64,000 nt of DNA from assembly GCF_038004425.1 (NCBI RefSeq), contig NZ_JBBORC010000001.1, forward strand, positions 1,713,001 through 1,777,000. The letters run 5' to 3'. Under the pieces are notes generated by a model that did not search any database, was not told where the DNA came from, and saw only the letters and a program-made list of their open reading frames with translations. Position numbers and translations under genes: made by a program. This DNA is from Solibacillus sp. FSL W7-1464 (lineage in GTDB: Bacteria; Bacillota; Bacilli; Bacillales_A; Planococcaceae). Shown here piece after piece: positions 26,030 to 34,165 of this stretch (its first letter is position 1; every line of letters starts with the position of its first letter).

Positions 26030-26266
26030 ATGCTAGTTGAAATGGATGGATATGATCAGCAAATGCTGTTAACTGGACCAAACTATACATTAGAGCAGTT
26101 AAACAAAATTTATAGACATGCAAAAAAGCACGCATCCTCAAGCCTAGAAATTATGCAGTTTTTGTGTTCGTATTATCAATTTAGCCGAATTCCGTATGAT
26201 GCAACAATTCAGGTGGAATTTGTGATTGATACGGATACAGGGAGAATTTATTCACCGACATATTAA
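26030..26266 (+). CDS. Small protein of unknown function
   Basis: 78 residues with a helical first half (YTLEQLNKIYRHAKKHASSS) and a beta end (IQVEFVIDTDTGRIY). The ribosome binding site is weak; ATG codons at 26030 and 26042 are both possible. No family recognised. Confidence 0.45.
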   Translation: MLVEMDGYDQQMLLTGPNYTLEQLNKIYRHAKKHASSSLEIMQFLCSYYQFSRIPYDATIQVEFVIDTDTGRIYSPTY

Positions 26267-26339
26267 ATCTTCGGGAACCATATTGTTACAATTCATGTCT
26301 ATACTAGAAATGGGAAGATATGGGGGAGGGGGCATCATT

Positions 26340-26654
26340 ATGTGGTTTTTAATAGGTCTTATTGCGATAGGCGCAACTTTTACAAACCTGTTTATGTACT
26401 TTACAGGTAAAGATTACAAACTTGCGATGGCAATGGGGTTATCGTTTACAGCATTAACCCTTTGTGCCGAATACACGCTGATAACGAATTGGGTAGAGGT
26501 AAATGATTGGGCGGCTATAGAAGATGTAGTACCAGGTATGGAAAGGGCATTATGGTTTTTAACTATAATTTCGATCTTATTAAATATAGCGCCGATATTT
26601 CTGGAGAAAAAAGAAATAGTATCAATTAACGTATTTCAAAATCGGCACTATTAA
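26340..26654 (+). CDS. Small membrane protein
   Basis: 104 residues from the ATG at 26340, which follows the very strong GGGGGAGGGGG; a longer frame from 26226 overlaps the previous gene and lacks a site. Three hydrophobic segments (about 2-20, 28-48 and 68-88). Function unknown. Confidence 0.65.
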   Translation: MWFLIGLIAIGATFTNLFMYFTGKDYKLAMAMGLSFTALTLCAEYTLITNWVEVNDWAAIEDVVPGMERALWFLTIISILLNIAPIFLEKKEIVSINVFQNRHY

Positions 26655-26679
26655 AAACTGAAGAACACTATGTATTGGA

Positions 26680-26714
26680 TAGCATAAAAGACTTTAATTT
26701 TTATGCTATTTTTT
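26680..26714 (+). terminator. Terminator after the 26340 gene
   Basis: AGCATAAAA (26681-26689) pairs with TTTTATGCT (26699-26707), followed by ATTTTTT. It overlaps the last codons of the convergent gene at 26706. Confidence 0.75.
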
Positions 26715-26921
26715 CTCACAAATTACCGGAGACCAAAACCCATCCTTCTTTATCACCACTTCTTCCGCTTGATGGAAGTTTTCAAAGCATTTCTTGATAA
26801 TAAGTTCATTTGCTTGATGATTCTTATAAATTTGGTTAAATAATACTCCGCCAATAGTTAGAATAAAAATACTTCCAACTATGGCAATTAACAGACTAAG
26901 TTTATTATTATTCAATGGCAA
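26706..26921 (-). CDS. Small single-pass membrane protein
   Basis: 71 residues with one membrane segment (about 9-27) and an outer part with AEEVVIKKDGFWSPVICEKK, a recurrent short design in bacilli. AAAGGAG lies upstream of its ATG. Function unknown. Confidence 0.65.
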   Translation of the reverse strand: MPLNNNKLSLLIAIVGSIFILTIGGVLFNQIYKNHQANELIIKKCFENFHQAEEVVIKKDGFWSPVICEKK

Positions 26922-26967
26922 TATCTCCTTTCTTGTAAATCCATTTCTTATCTTCTAACATACTCAT

Positions 26968-27452
26968 CTATTGAACGAAATACCGATAAAATAATTTATC
27001 CACCTGCAATACAGGGAAACTTTCAGGTAATTTTTCTATACTTGTAAATCCATTCTTTTCGTAAAATCGATGAGCGGCTAAAAATTGGGTGTAGTACCTA
27101 GATAGATAACCTTTATTGAATGTTCTTCTGCCCATTTAATTGCTGTGTTTAATAATAGACTTGCGGTTTTGAATTTTGCTTCGCGGTAATTTTGATCAAC
27201 AAACATTTTTCTTAAGGCAACTCGGTTATCACCTATATCTAAAAGACTTATTGTACCAACTACTTTATCATTATAAATAGCTACCCAAAAGTTTCCGTTC
27301 CCAGTCTGATAAAATTCTTCTATTTTAAACAAATCGGGTTGATCATTCTTTGTTATCTCAATGTTGTATTCCTGCTGCTGAATATGAAGAATTAAATCAA
27401 CCACCTGAGCTTGATATTCATTATTATACTGTTTCACAATTGGGGAGTTCAT
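26968..27452 (-). pseudogene. GNAT acetyltransferase gene with a one-base frameshift
   Basis: The first frame (27452 down to 27078) ends early after IKVIYLGTTPNF. Directly behind it the next frame continues with the expected C-terminus, LAAHRFYEKNGFTSIEKL ... VDKLFYRYFVQ, to a TAG at 26970-26968. One extra T in the five-T run near 27081-27085 would restore a protein of about 160 residues. Either a real loss-of-function indel or a sequence error. Confidence 0.8.
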
Positions 27453-27720
27453 TTTCTGTTTACACCGCCTATAACTATATGTATTTTCTAAATTTTACAA
27501 TATATATCATTTTTAGCAACCCTATCTTTGGAAACGAAAGGTATGAAGGTATATTTTGTCGAAACTATATTTAGTACAAACTAAAAGAACAACTTGGAAT
27601 TGACGGGTGAATCTGATATGGGGATAGATTTTCATAATGAAAATACCGTAATACTTTACAACTCGAAAAGCAGTGAAATAATTTAGTCGTATGATTAAAG
27701 AATATAAGGAGCTGGAATCA

Positions 27721-28146
27721 ATGCTAGATAAAGAACTTTATAATGCAGTAAAAGAATTGGTGGATGTAAGGTATTCGAGTGGGCGGGGTGGTGCGGCAGC
27801 GGTTCGTGTAGAAGATGGAACGATTTATACAAGTGTGGCACCGGAAGTGATTAATGATTCAACCGCTCTTTGTATGGAAACGGGTGCTATTTTAGAAGCC
27901 TATAAATTCAATAAAAAAGTTACACATAGTATTTGCTTGGCAAGGGAAAATGAACTTTCACCATTAAAAGTACTTTCACCTTGTGGTATTTGCCAGGAAC
28001 GTTTATTTTACTGGGGACCTCAAGTACAATGTGCGATTTCAAATGATACCCAGGCCGTTATTTTTAAAACATTAAAGGAACTGCAACCTTACCATTGGAC
28101 AGATACATATTACGATGAAATGACCGAGCATTGGCAGAAATTTTAG
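27721..28146 (+). CDS. Cytidine deaminase-like protein
   Basis: 141 residues of the cytidine/blasticidin deaminase fold. Zinc site: CMETGAILEA (C plus the catalytic ExG helix) and SPCGICQE (two cysteines). Start at 27721 because AAGGAG lies 9 bases upstream; the ATG at 27691 lacks a site. Substrate may be a free nucleoside or an antibiotic-like compound; the GRGGAAAVRV opening resembles blasticidin-S-type deaminases. Confidence 0.8.
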   Translation: MLDKELYNAVKELVDVRYSSGRGGAAAVRVEDGTIYTSVAPEVINDSTALCMETGAILEAYKFNKKVTHSICLARENELSPLKVLSPCGICQERLFYWGPQVQCAISNDTQAVIFKTLKELQPYHWTDTYYDEMTEHWQKF

Positions 28147-28243
28147 CCGTTATTGAATTGAAGCAACAAAAGATAGAGGAAATCGATGCATGGATTTCCT
28201 CATTATGCGGTAAGGGGCTGTAAAAGAGCTTTCCTAATGCCTA

Positions 28244-28852
28244 TCAAATCGACTTAGCGATTTCTCGCTTGTATTTAAAATACATATTTAAGGAAATCAG
28301 GCCAAAAATAAGCATTAGCCATGGAGAACCGAATCTTGTAATGGCAAAAGGTGTTTCGAATAAGAAGGAACCCCAAAAGTCATAGCCGGTTTTATACCAT
28401 AACCCAGGTGTATAATAAGCATCTTTAAGATTCAAAAACTGTTCAGAACCTTGACCTTGGTAAACACAAAATGCAAAAAAAAGAGAAAAGTATGCGTATG
28501 TCCCATATATTTTGCTAAGACGCTGAAAGTAATGCTTTTCAGATGATTGATCGGAAAACAGTGAATCATCTATATTATTCGGATTTAACCAATACTGTAA
28601 AGCCGATGATCGTGAGCCTCCTACATGTAACCAGCCAAATTCCTCGTAAAGTGCTTTGTAATGCTGATATTTTTGTTCAGATTCAAACGATTGGCAATCT
28701 AATCGTAAAATTTGCTCCTTATTTGTTGTTTTTTCAAATGTGTATATATTAATGCCATTTACACGTTTTAATTGCCAGCCTTTTTGAAGCATGTTATTTA
28801 ACCACTGTTCCTCTTTTTGAGCATTCGAAAATACTTTAAACTTTTTCATCAT
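28244..28852 (-). CDS. DUF2812 membrane protein
   Basis: 202 residues from the ATG at 28852, which follows AAGGAGG. The N-terminal domain (KKFKVFSNAQKEEQWLNNML ... GWQLKRVNGINIYTFEK) is DUF2812. Two or more membrane segments follow (about 115-132 and 172-190). It overlaps the PadR gene before it, the usual pairing for this family: the PadR protein probably controls it. Confidence 0.82.
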   Translation of the reverse strand: MMKKFKVFSNAQKEEQWLNNMLQKGWQLKRVNGINIYTFEKTTNKEQILRLDCQSFESEQKYQHYKALYEEFGWLHVGGSRSSALQYWLNPNNIDDSLFSDQSSEKHYFQRLSKIYGTYAYFSLFFAFCVYQGQGSEQFLNLKDAYYTPGLWYKTGYDFWGSFLFETPFAITRFGSPWLMLIFGLISLNMYFKYKREIAKSI

Positions 28853-29159
28853 TAAATCCTCCTTCATAAAGTGAAAGAATATGCATGAATCGTCTTTTTT
28901 CAATTTCTAAAATCTCTAAACCCTCATCCGTAATCCGATAAATTTTTCTGCGAGAGTCGTCTGAAGGAACAAGCACAATCCAGTTGTACTTCAATAAATT
29001 TTCAATGGCCCCATACAAAGTACCGGCAGCTATCCGCACCTCACCATTACTCATTGTTTCAATCTCTTGCATAATTGCGTATCCATGCAAAGGTTTTCTT
29101 AAAGCGAGTAATATATAATGCATTGTTTCTGTTAATGGCAACAACTTATGTCTTTTCAT
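28836..29159 (-). CDS. PadR family transcriptional regulator
   Basis: 107 residues from the ATG at 29159 (AAGGAG 7 bases upstream). Winged helix: ETMHYILLALRKPLHGYAIM, AAGTLYGAIENLLKYNWI and RKIYRITDEG. It is short, as in the PadR-s2 group. It probably represses its own operon through the repeats upstream (29181-29237). Confidence 0.9.
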   Translation of the reverse strand: MKRHKLLPLTETMHYILLALRKPLHGYAIMQEIETMSNGEVRIAAGTLYGAIENLLKYNWIVLVPSDDSRRKIYRITDEGLEILEIEKRRFMHILSLYEGGFNDEKV

Positions 29160-29180
29160 TACAACGCTCCTTGCCAAAAA

Positions 29181-29237
29181 TATACAGTTCAACTTTATAT
29201 CATTATATACAGTCTAACTATACATTTCAACTGTATA
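29181..29237. promoter_or_regulatory. Candidate PadR operator and promoter region
   Basis: TATACAGT occurs at 29181-29188 and 29206-29213, and its inverse ACTGTATA at 29230-29237. AACT(T/A)TA follows the first two. Repeats lie just upstream of the padR start, where an autorepressor would bind. Confidence 0.5.
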
Positions 29238-29353
29238 AATAATGTTGTATTGATTTAATTGAAAGGCTTGTTTATAAATAACAGCAGGTATTAAGCTTTT
29301 TCTATAGAATTAAATTTCTATACATAAAATCGGATTTGTAGAGGTGAGTGGAG

Positions 29354-30385
29354 ATGTTAATTAAGCCTGAAAAATTACAGCCGGGAGACCGGATTGCTAC
29401 AGTAAGTCCTTCGTGGGGTGGAGCAGGAGAACCCGCTCTTAAATGGAGATATGATCAAGGGGTAAAGAGATTGGAGGAAGTGTTTGGGCTTGAGGTAGTC
29501 CCAATGCCGAACAGTTTGAAGGGTGAAGAGTATCTTTATCATAATCCACAGGCTCGAGCAGAGGATTTAATGATGGCCTTTAAAGATGAACAGATCAAAG
29601 GAATCATTGCCAATATTGGTGGAGAAGATAGTATCCGCTTGCTCCCTTATATTGATATAGATGTCATACGTAAAAATCCGAAAATATTTATGGGTTATTC
29701 GGATGTAACCATTGCCCATTTATTTTGTCATAAAGCGGGGATCTCTTCATTTTATGGTCCGGCCATCATAACCGATTTTGCTGAAAATGTGCAGATGGAT
29801 CCTTATACGGTTGAAATGGTAAACCGGACACTATTCTCGGGTGAGATCATTGGTGAGATACAACCTGCAAACGAATGGACGAGTGAGCGTTTGGAATGGA
29901 TAGAAGAAAATAAAAACCGTCGCAGGAATATGCGAAAAAATTCAGGTTATGAAGTACTTCAGGGAACAGGTGTAGCACAAGGGTTTTTAATAGGCGGTTG
30001 TATTGAGGTTTTGGAGTTTGCAAAGGGAACTGACATTTGGCCGGAAAAAGAATATTGGGACAATAGCATCCTTTTCTTTGAAACATCTGAAGAATACCCT
30101 GAACCGAATCTTATTAAATATTGGCTGCGAAATTACGCAGCACAAGGCATTTTGCAAAAAACAAAAGGCATTATTTTCGGGAAACCACAGGATGAGAAGT
30201 ACTATGAGGAATATAAAGAGGTAATTCATCAAGTAATGAAAGAATTTGATTTAGAAGATCTGCCGGTATTATACAATTTGAATTTTGGTCATACTGAACC
30301 AAAATTTATTCTACCGTATGGTGCAAAAGCAGAAATTGATTGTGAAATGGGGACGTTCAAAATTTTAGAAAGTGGTGTTAAATAA
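29354..30385 (+). CDS. S66 family peptidase (LD-carboxypeptidase/MccF-like)
   Basis: 343 residues from the ATG at 29354 with AGAGGTGAG upstream. Opening LQPGDRIATVSPSWGG, nucleophile serine in MGYSDVT, the GGCIEVLE loop, and the catalytic histidine in NFGHTEPKFILPYG. The family includes cell-wall LD-carboxypeptidases and MccF, which detoxifies microcin C-type peptide-nucleotides. The length and the GYSD/GHTEP motifs fit the MccF-like branch. Transcribed away from the PadR operon. Confidence 0.88.
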   Translation: MLIKPEKLQPGDRIATVSPSWGGAGEPALKWRYDQGVKRLEEVFGLEVVPMPNSLKGEEYLYHNPQARAEDLMMAFKDEQIKGIIANIGGEDSIRLLPYIDIDVIRKNPKIFMGYSDVTIAHLFCHKAGISSFYGPAIITDFAENVQMDPYTVEMVNRTLFSGEIIGEIQPANEWTSERLEWIEENKNRRRNMRKNSGYEVLQGTGVAQGFLIGGCIEVLEFAKGTDIWPEKEYWDNSILFFETSEEYPEPNLIKYWLRNYAAQGILQKTKGIIFGKPQDEKYYEEYKEVIHQVMKEFDLEDLPVLYNLNFGHTEPKFILPYGAKAEIDCEMGTFKILESGVK

Positions 30386-30400
30386 TCGAACCGAGTAAAA

Positions 30401-30440
30401 GGTGCGAATGTTGATTAAACAATATTCGTACCTTTCTGTT
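30401..30440 (+). terminator. Terminator of the S66 peptidase gene
   Basis: GGTGCGAATGTT (30401-30412) pairs with AATATTCGTACC (30421-30432), with two G-T pairs, then TTTCTGTT. Confidence 0.65.
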
Positions 30441-30575
30441 GTTTAAAACCGACATTTTGTGGATCAGTTGATTTTATTTCGATATATTAAATGCAAGGAA
30501 AGTAAAAAGAAGAATATATTTGATCTTACCGGTTGAATTAATAGAAATATCACATGTTATGGAAGGGAGGATCAT

Positions 30576-30809
30576 ATGTGGAGTTTTAATACTTTTAAAG
30601 ACATTCGTTACTGGATGCTTTTAGTTCCATTTCTAATCATCTTAGTCCTGTACATTCATTTTACTCCTAGTTATATCCTTGAAAAGCCGTATGTTTCAGC
30701 ACTTTCACTTTTTATTTTTCCGACATTATTCTGGTCTACATATCATCTTTGGAAACATTTTGGAGATAAAAAGGAAAGAAACGATGTGGAAAGTAGCAGC
30801 GGCTTGTAG
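30576..30809 (+). CDS. Small membrane protein
   Basis: 77 residues with two hydrophobic segments (about 13-29 and 39-55) and a charged tail. AAGGGAGG precedes the ATG. Function unknown. Confidence 0.6.
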   Translation: MWSFNTFKDIRYWMLLVPFLIILVLYIHFTPSYILEKPYVSALSLFIFPTLFWSTYHLWKHFGDKKERNDVESSSGL

Positions 30810-30908
30810 CCTGGATAAGATAATCATCAGAAAATCTGGTGGTGTGCCGTTTATTTATCACAGTAAATAGCTAATAGCCCCCAACTTTCTTTAGATGGGG
30901 GCATGCTG

Positions 30909-31058
30909 TTATTGCCGCTTCTTCGTTTTTTTGTTATTCAGTCTCTCGGCAGCTGTCAATGGTTCGTTTGCCAGTTCGTGATCAAGCGCCCTTGATAAAT
31001 TTTTTCTTACCGCTTGCTCATCACTAGTGCTGCGATTGTTTTTATTGTTAGTACTCAC
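30909..31058 (-). CDS. Small basic protein
   Basis: 49 residues from a GTG at 31058, with a perfect GGAGGTG 6 bases upstream. Sequence is hydrophilic, with ALDHELANEPLTAAERLNNK and a basic end KKTKKRQ. It resembles short conserved proteins of spore formers, but I cannot name the family. A hairpin with arms GCCCCCA and TGGGGGC (30877-30902) lies behind its stop. Confidence 0.6.
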   Translation of the reverse strand: MSTNNKNNRSTSDEQAVRKNLSRALDHELANEPLTAAERLNNKKTKKRQ

Positions 31059-31166
31059 TATAAACACCTCCATGATCGTAGTTTGCCACATGGTGTCATG
31101 AGTATGCATTTTAGTTAAGCCACGCTAACGTCATTTGACTCATTAATTCTACTCCAATTAAGGAAG

Positions 31167-31203
31167 GCTATTCTTCAACAGAAGAGCAGCTTTTTTTATT
31201 TTT
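31167..31203 (+). terminator. Orphan terminator-like hairpin
   Basis: GCTATTCTTC (31167-31176) pairs with GAAGAGCAGC (31181-31190), with one mismatch, then seven T. It faces right but no plus-strand gene ends nearby; the gene to its left is on the minus strand. Confidence 0.55.
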
Positions 31204-31409
31204 ATAAGGGGCGTAGGCTAGATATCAATACATGAAATTCTCATTAGAAAAAAATTTTTATTTTCTTGTAAACTTTTTGATGAAAAGGGACTCTTTAGTA
31301 GTGAAGGCTTTAGAAAGGAGTACCGTAAGCCCGAAATATAAAAAATAGCGCACCTTCACGGTACGCACGACGAACGGCCAGCTAACTGAAATTTTTTTCA
31401 GTTAGCTGG

Positions 31410-32975
31410 CTATTTTGCACATGTGGCTTGAATATTTTCTGACCATGGCATGTAATTATGTAAAATCTCAGGTTGTTGATGAAACGATATATTAGGTAAT
31501 TCCGTCATCAGCTTTACCAAGTACTGATAAAAATCAATTCCGTTTGCTTTGGCCGTTTCAGCCAAACTCAAACAAATGGCATTCGCATTAGCACCTGCTT
31601 CACTCACGGAGAAGAGCCAGTTTTTGCGACCAATGACATTTGGACGAATGGCATTTTCAGCGGGATTGTTATCAATGGCGACATACCCATTTTCAAGGAA
31701 AACCTTTAACTCCGATGAACGGCTTAATGTATATTCAGCTGCTTTCGCAATGGCATTTTTACCGAAGAAAGGCGAACGATCAATCCAATCCATAAATTCA
31801 TCGACGATCGGTTTTGCTTCCTGTTGGCGAACTTGCACGCGCTCTTCCGGTGAAAGATGTTTGATTTTTCGTTCGATATGAAACAGCCGATCGCAATACT
31901 GCACGCCTATTCGTCCATTTTTACTATCGGCTTTTAGCCAATAACGGCGTACGTGAGCCCAACAGTTGGCGAATTGAACATGAGGTAATTGACCGTAAGC
32001 TGAATACCCATCACAGATCACAGTGCCTTTGAATCCCTTAATTAAATCTTCTAATACAGCGCGCCCTCGAGAAAGAGCGCTCTTAAATAGAACGATAATG
32101 GGACCTTCACTTTGTACACTGCGACATACCCAGTTATAAGCGTTTGATTGAGCTGGCTTTCCATCTGAACGCTTAATTATTTGTGCATAGGTTTCATCTA
32201 TATGCAACACAGATTTTGCCGTTAATAATTGGTTCATCAAATTATAAAGCGGTTGAAGCCAATCCTCTGCCACACGTATTACCCAATTGGATAGATTTTT
32301 ATCATTTGTATGTAGTCCATGGCGCTCCCATTCATTTACCTGACGGTAAAGAGGTAAGTACTGGATAAACTTATCGTAGATAAGCTTTGCCAAAACAGTA
32401 GGACCGGCAATGCTTCTTTGGATTGGACCTTGCGGTGCTTTACCTCGTTTAATTTGAGCTTTTAGTAGGGCATCGTTTTTACACGTTTTGCACTCATACA
32501 CATGTTCAAAATGTTGCACACGCTTCAGGGAGGCTGGAATAAATTTTGCCTCTTCACGTATCAACGTTGAACTGAACTCTACCATCTCCCCAAGACAGCA
32601 GTCACAAGCTAAGTTGGCTGGGTGATGATGAATTTCTTCAATTTCTATATCCTCATGAAACGAGTCATTTCGTTTTTTATTTGTCTTTTTACGAGTAACC
32701 GTATAACTAACCGTTTCGGTGCTTTGTTCTTCTGTTTGCTCAGGTTCGTTAAAAGACGGATCGTCTTCAAATAATGAGCCTTGTCCATCTGGTGCTTGAT
32801 ACTTTGATTTTTCTGATTTAGAACCGTATAAAGCTTTTGTTAATTGGCGAATTTGTTCAGTCAATGCTTCAATTTGTTTGGTTAAATTTTTATTTTGTTC
32901 TTTTGTGTAGGCTAATTGTTCTTCCAATAATTGAATCACTTTTTCATTTGAAGCGTTTCCCAAATCATTCACCAC
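31410..32975 (-). CDS. tnpC: IS66 transposase TnpC, copy 2
   Basis: 521 residues, intact, with the same DDE residues and zinc region as copy 1; only a few substitutions separate them (for example L for R in CCxGEM). GTG start. Confidence 0.96.
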   Translation of the reverse strand: MVNDLGNASNEKVIQLLEEQLAYTKEQNKNLTKQIEALTEQIRQLTKALYGSKSEKSKYQAPDGQGSLFEDDPSFNEPEQTEEQSTETVSYTVTRKKTNKKRNDSFHEDIEIEEIHHHPANLACDCCLGEMVEFSSTLIREEAKFIPASLKRVQHFEHVYECKTCKNDALLKAQIKRGKAPQGPIQRSIAGPTVLAKLIYDKFIQYLPLYRQVNEWERHGLHTNDKNLSNWVIRVAEDWLQPLYNLMNQLLTAKSVLHIDETYAQIIKRSDGKPAQSNAYNWVCRSVQSEGPIIVLFKSALSRGRAVLEDLIKGFKGTVICDGYSAYGQLPHVQFANCWAHVRRYWLKADSKNGRIGVQYCDRLFHIERKIKHLSPEERVQVRQQEAKPIVDEFMDWIDRSPFFGKNAIAKAAEYTLSRSSELKVFLENGYVAIDNNPAENAIRPNVIGRKNWLFSVSEAGANANAICLSLAETAKANGIDFYQYLVKLMTELPNISFHQQPEILHNYMPWSENIQATCAK

Positions 32976-33025
32976 ATTTCGTTCAATTTAAGTTATGAAT
33001 GATTATACCACTTAAAATAGGGCTA

Positions 33026-33379
33026 TTAAAAGATACCTTTTGTAGATTTTGCAATCGCCTTTGGCTGTTGCAGAGATAATCCTTCTAATAACCAACGAAG
33101 CTCTTGTTGCGAAAGTTTGCGTACCTCATTTTCATCTTTTGGCCATTGTAATTTCCCATTATCTAATCGTTTATAAAGCATGGCGAAGCCATCTCCATCG
33201 AAATACAAACATTTATAACGATCCTTGCTCCATCCAGAAAACAGAAAGATAGAATCACTATACGGATCCAATTCGAAAGAATCTTGAATGAGCGTTGCGA
33301 GACCATCAATTCCTTTACGCATGTCTGTCTTGCCGCAGATGATGTAGATGTTTTGCACGCTCGTAAAATCCTGTTTCAT
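33026..33379 (-). CDS. tnpB: IS66 accessory protein TnpB, copy 2
   Basis: 117 residues, identical in protein sequence to TnpB of copy 1. Confidence 0.95.
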   Translation of the reverse strand: MKQDFTSVQNIYIICGKTDMRKGIDGLATLIQDSFELDPYSDSIFLFSGWSKDRYKCLYFDGDGFAMLYKRLDNGKLQWPKDENEVRKLSQQELRWLLEGLSLQQPKAIAKSTKGIF

Positions 33380-33567
33380 CCCTTCAGCTCCTTCATAATG
33401 GTTTGGATAATGCGCTCATCTACGCCATTGAAGAAGGAAATTTCAGCCACAGCGGTTTTAATTACACAACTTGGCTCAGCAGTGTATTGAAGAGAATGAT
33501 TCGAAGAAGTTTCAACTGGAAGAGGATCGAGTTTGACGGGAACAATGGTTAATTTGTTTTTAGACAT
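33376..33567 (-). CDS. tnpA: IS66 accessory protein TnpA, copy 2
   Basis: 63 residues from the ATG at 33567 behind AAAGGAGGTG. It differs from copy 1 at K/T near the start, T/I and Q/H. A base inserted just before the ATG makes this copy one base longer. Confidence 0.8.
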   Translation of the reverse strand: MSKNKLTIVPVKLDPLPVETSSNHSLQYTAEPSCVIKTAVAEISFFNGVDERIIQTIMKELKG

Positions 33568-33658
33568 AAATGGCACCTCCTTTGATTGATACATTTATCG
33601 TACCGGAGGTGCCTGCTGTTTTATATGCGTTGTTTGATTACGGGCTTACGGAGTACCT

Positions 33659-34165
33659 ATGGATTCGCATCTTTTGTTGGAAATATACAAAAAGCAAGCA
33701 AGGATGATTTATTTTTATTTAAAAAAGAACGGCTGTAGTCTTGAAGATGCAGAGGATATTGTTCAAGAAAGCTATACGAAATTCATTGCTTATAGCAGTG
33801 GTGTTCCTTCTGATAAAGCACTTTCCTATATTTTTACGATTTCCATGAATGAACTAAAAAAACTGTTAAGGAAACAGGGCAAGGAACATTCCATTTCAAT
33901 TGACAATGAATATTTCTGGAACAATTTTGCTGATGACCAGGATACGGAACTGAGTATATTATCGATTGAAATGAACCATGAAATCACAGCTGTATTGGAT
34001 GGTATTCAAGAAATCTTTAAGCAGCTTTTACTATTAAAATATGAGCTGGAACTTAATTATAAAGAGATTGCTTTGTTACTGGGCATGAAGGAAGAAACGG
34101 TAAGGACTTATTTATTTCGAGCAAGAAAAGAATTTCAAAAGAAGTGGAGAGAGCTACATGAATGA
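33659..34165 (+). CDS. ECF RNA polymerase sigma factor
   Basis: 168 residues. Region 2: NGCSLEDAEDIVQESYTKFI and SYIFTISMNELKKLLR; region 4: FKQLLLLKYELELNYKEIA and EETVRTYLFRARKEF. Its ATG lies one base after the right target duplication of IS66 copy 2. The duplication supplies GGAG at 33650-33653, 5 bases before ATG, so translation signals survive, but the native promoter is now 2.3 kb away. It overlaps the next gene by 8 bases. Confidence 0.88.
   Translation: MDSHLLLEIYKKQARMIYFYLKKNGCSLEDAEDIVQESYTKFIAYSSGVPSDKALSYIFTISMNELKKLLRKQGKEHSISIDNEYFWNNFADDQDTELSILSIEMNHEITAVLDGIQEIFKQLLLLKYELELNYKEIALLLGMKEETVRTYLFRARKEFQKKWRELHE

Larger units (their letters stand above)
31325..33649 (-). mobile_element. 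IS66-family insertion sequence, copy 2 (inverted)
   Basis: A 2325-bp element with GTAAGCCCG ends at 31325 and 33649 and identical 8-bp flanks GGAGTACC (31317-31324 and 33650-33657). Same three genes as copy 1 in the opposite orientation. The insertion lies between AAAGGAG and the ATG of the sigma factor gene at 33659. Confidence 0.96.

Noticed and set aside
27643-27720. Short frame before the deaminase gene (about 22 codons ending at 27687) and the longer deaminase start at 27691
   Set aside because: No ribosome binding site for either; AAGGAG points clearly to 27721.
31549-33490. Open frames on the strand opposite the IS66 genes
   Set aside because: They mirror the transposase genes exactly, occur in both copies, and have no ribosome binding sites or plausible products.
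15481-33660. Composite transposon made of the two IS66 copies
   Set aside because: Each copy has its own matching 8-bp duplication. A composite unit would share one duplication at the outer ends only.
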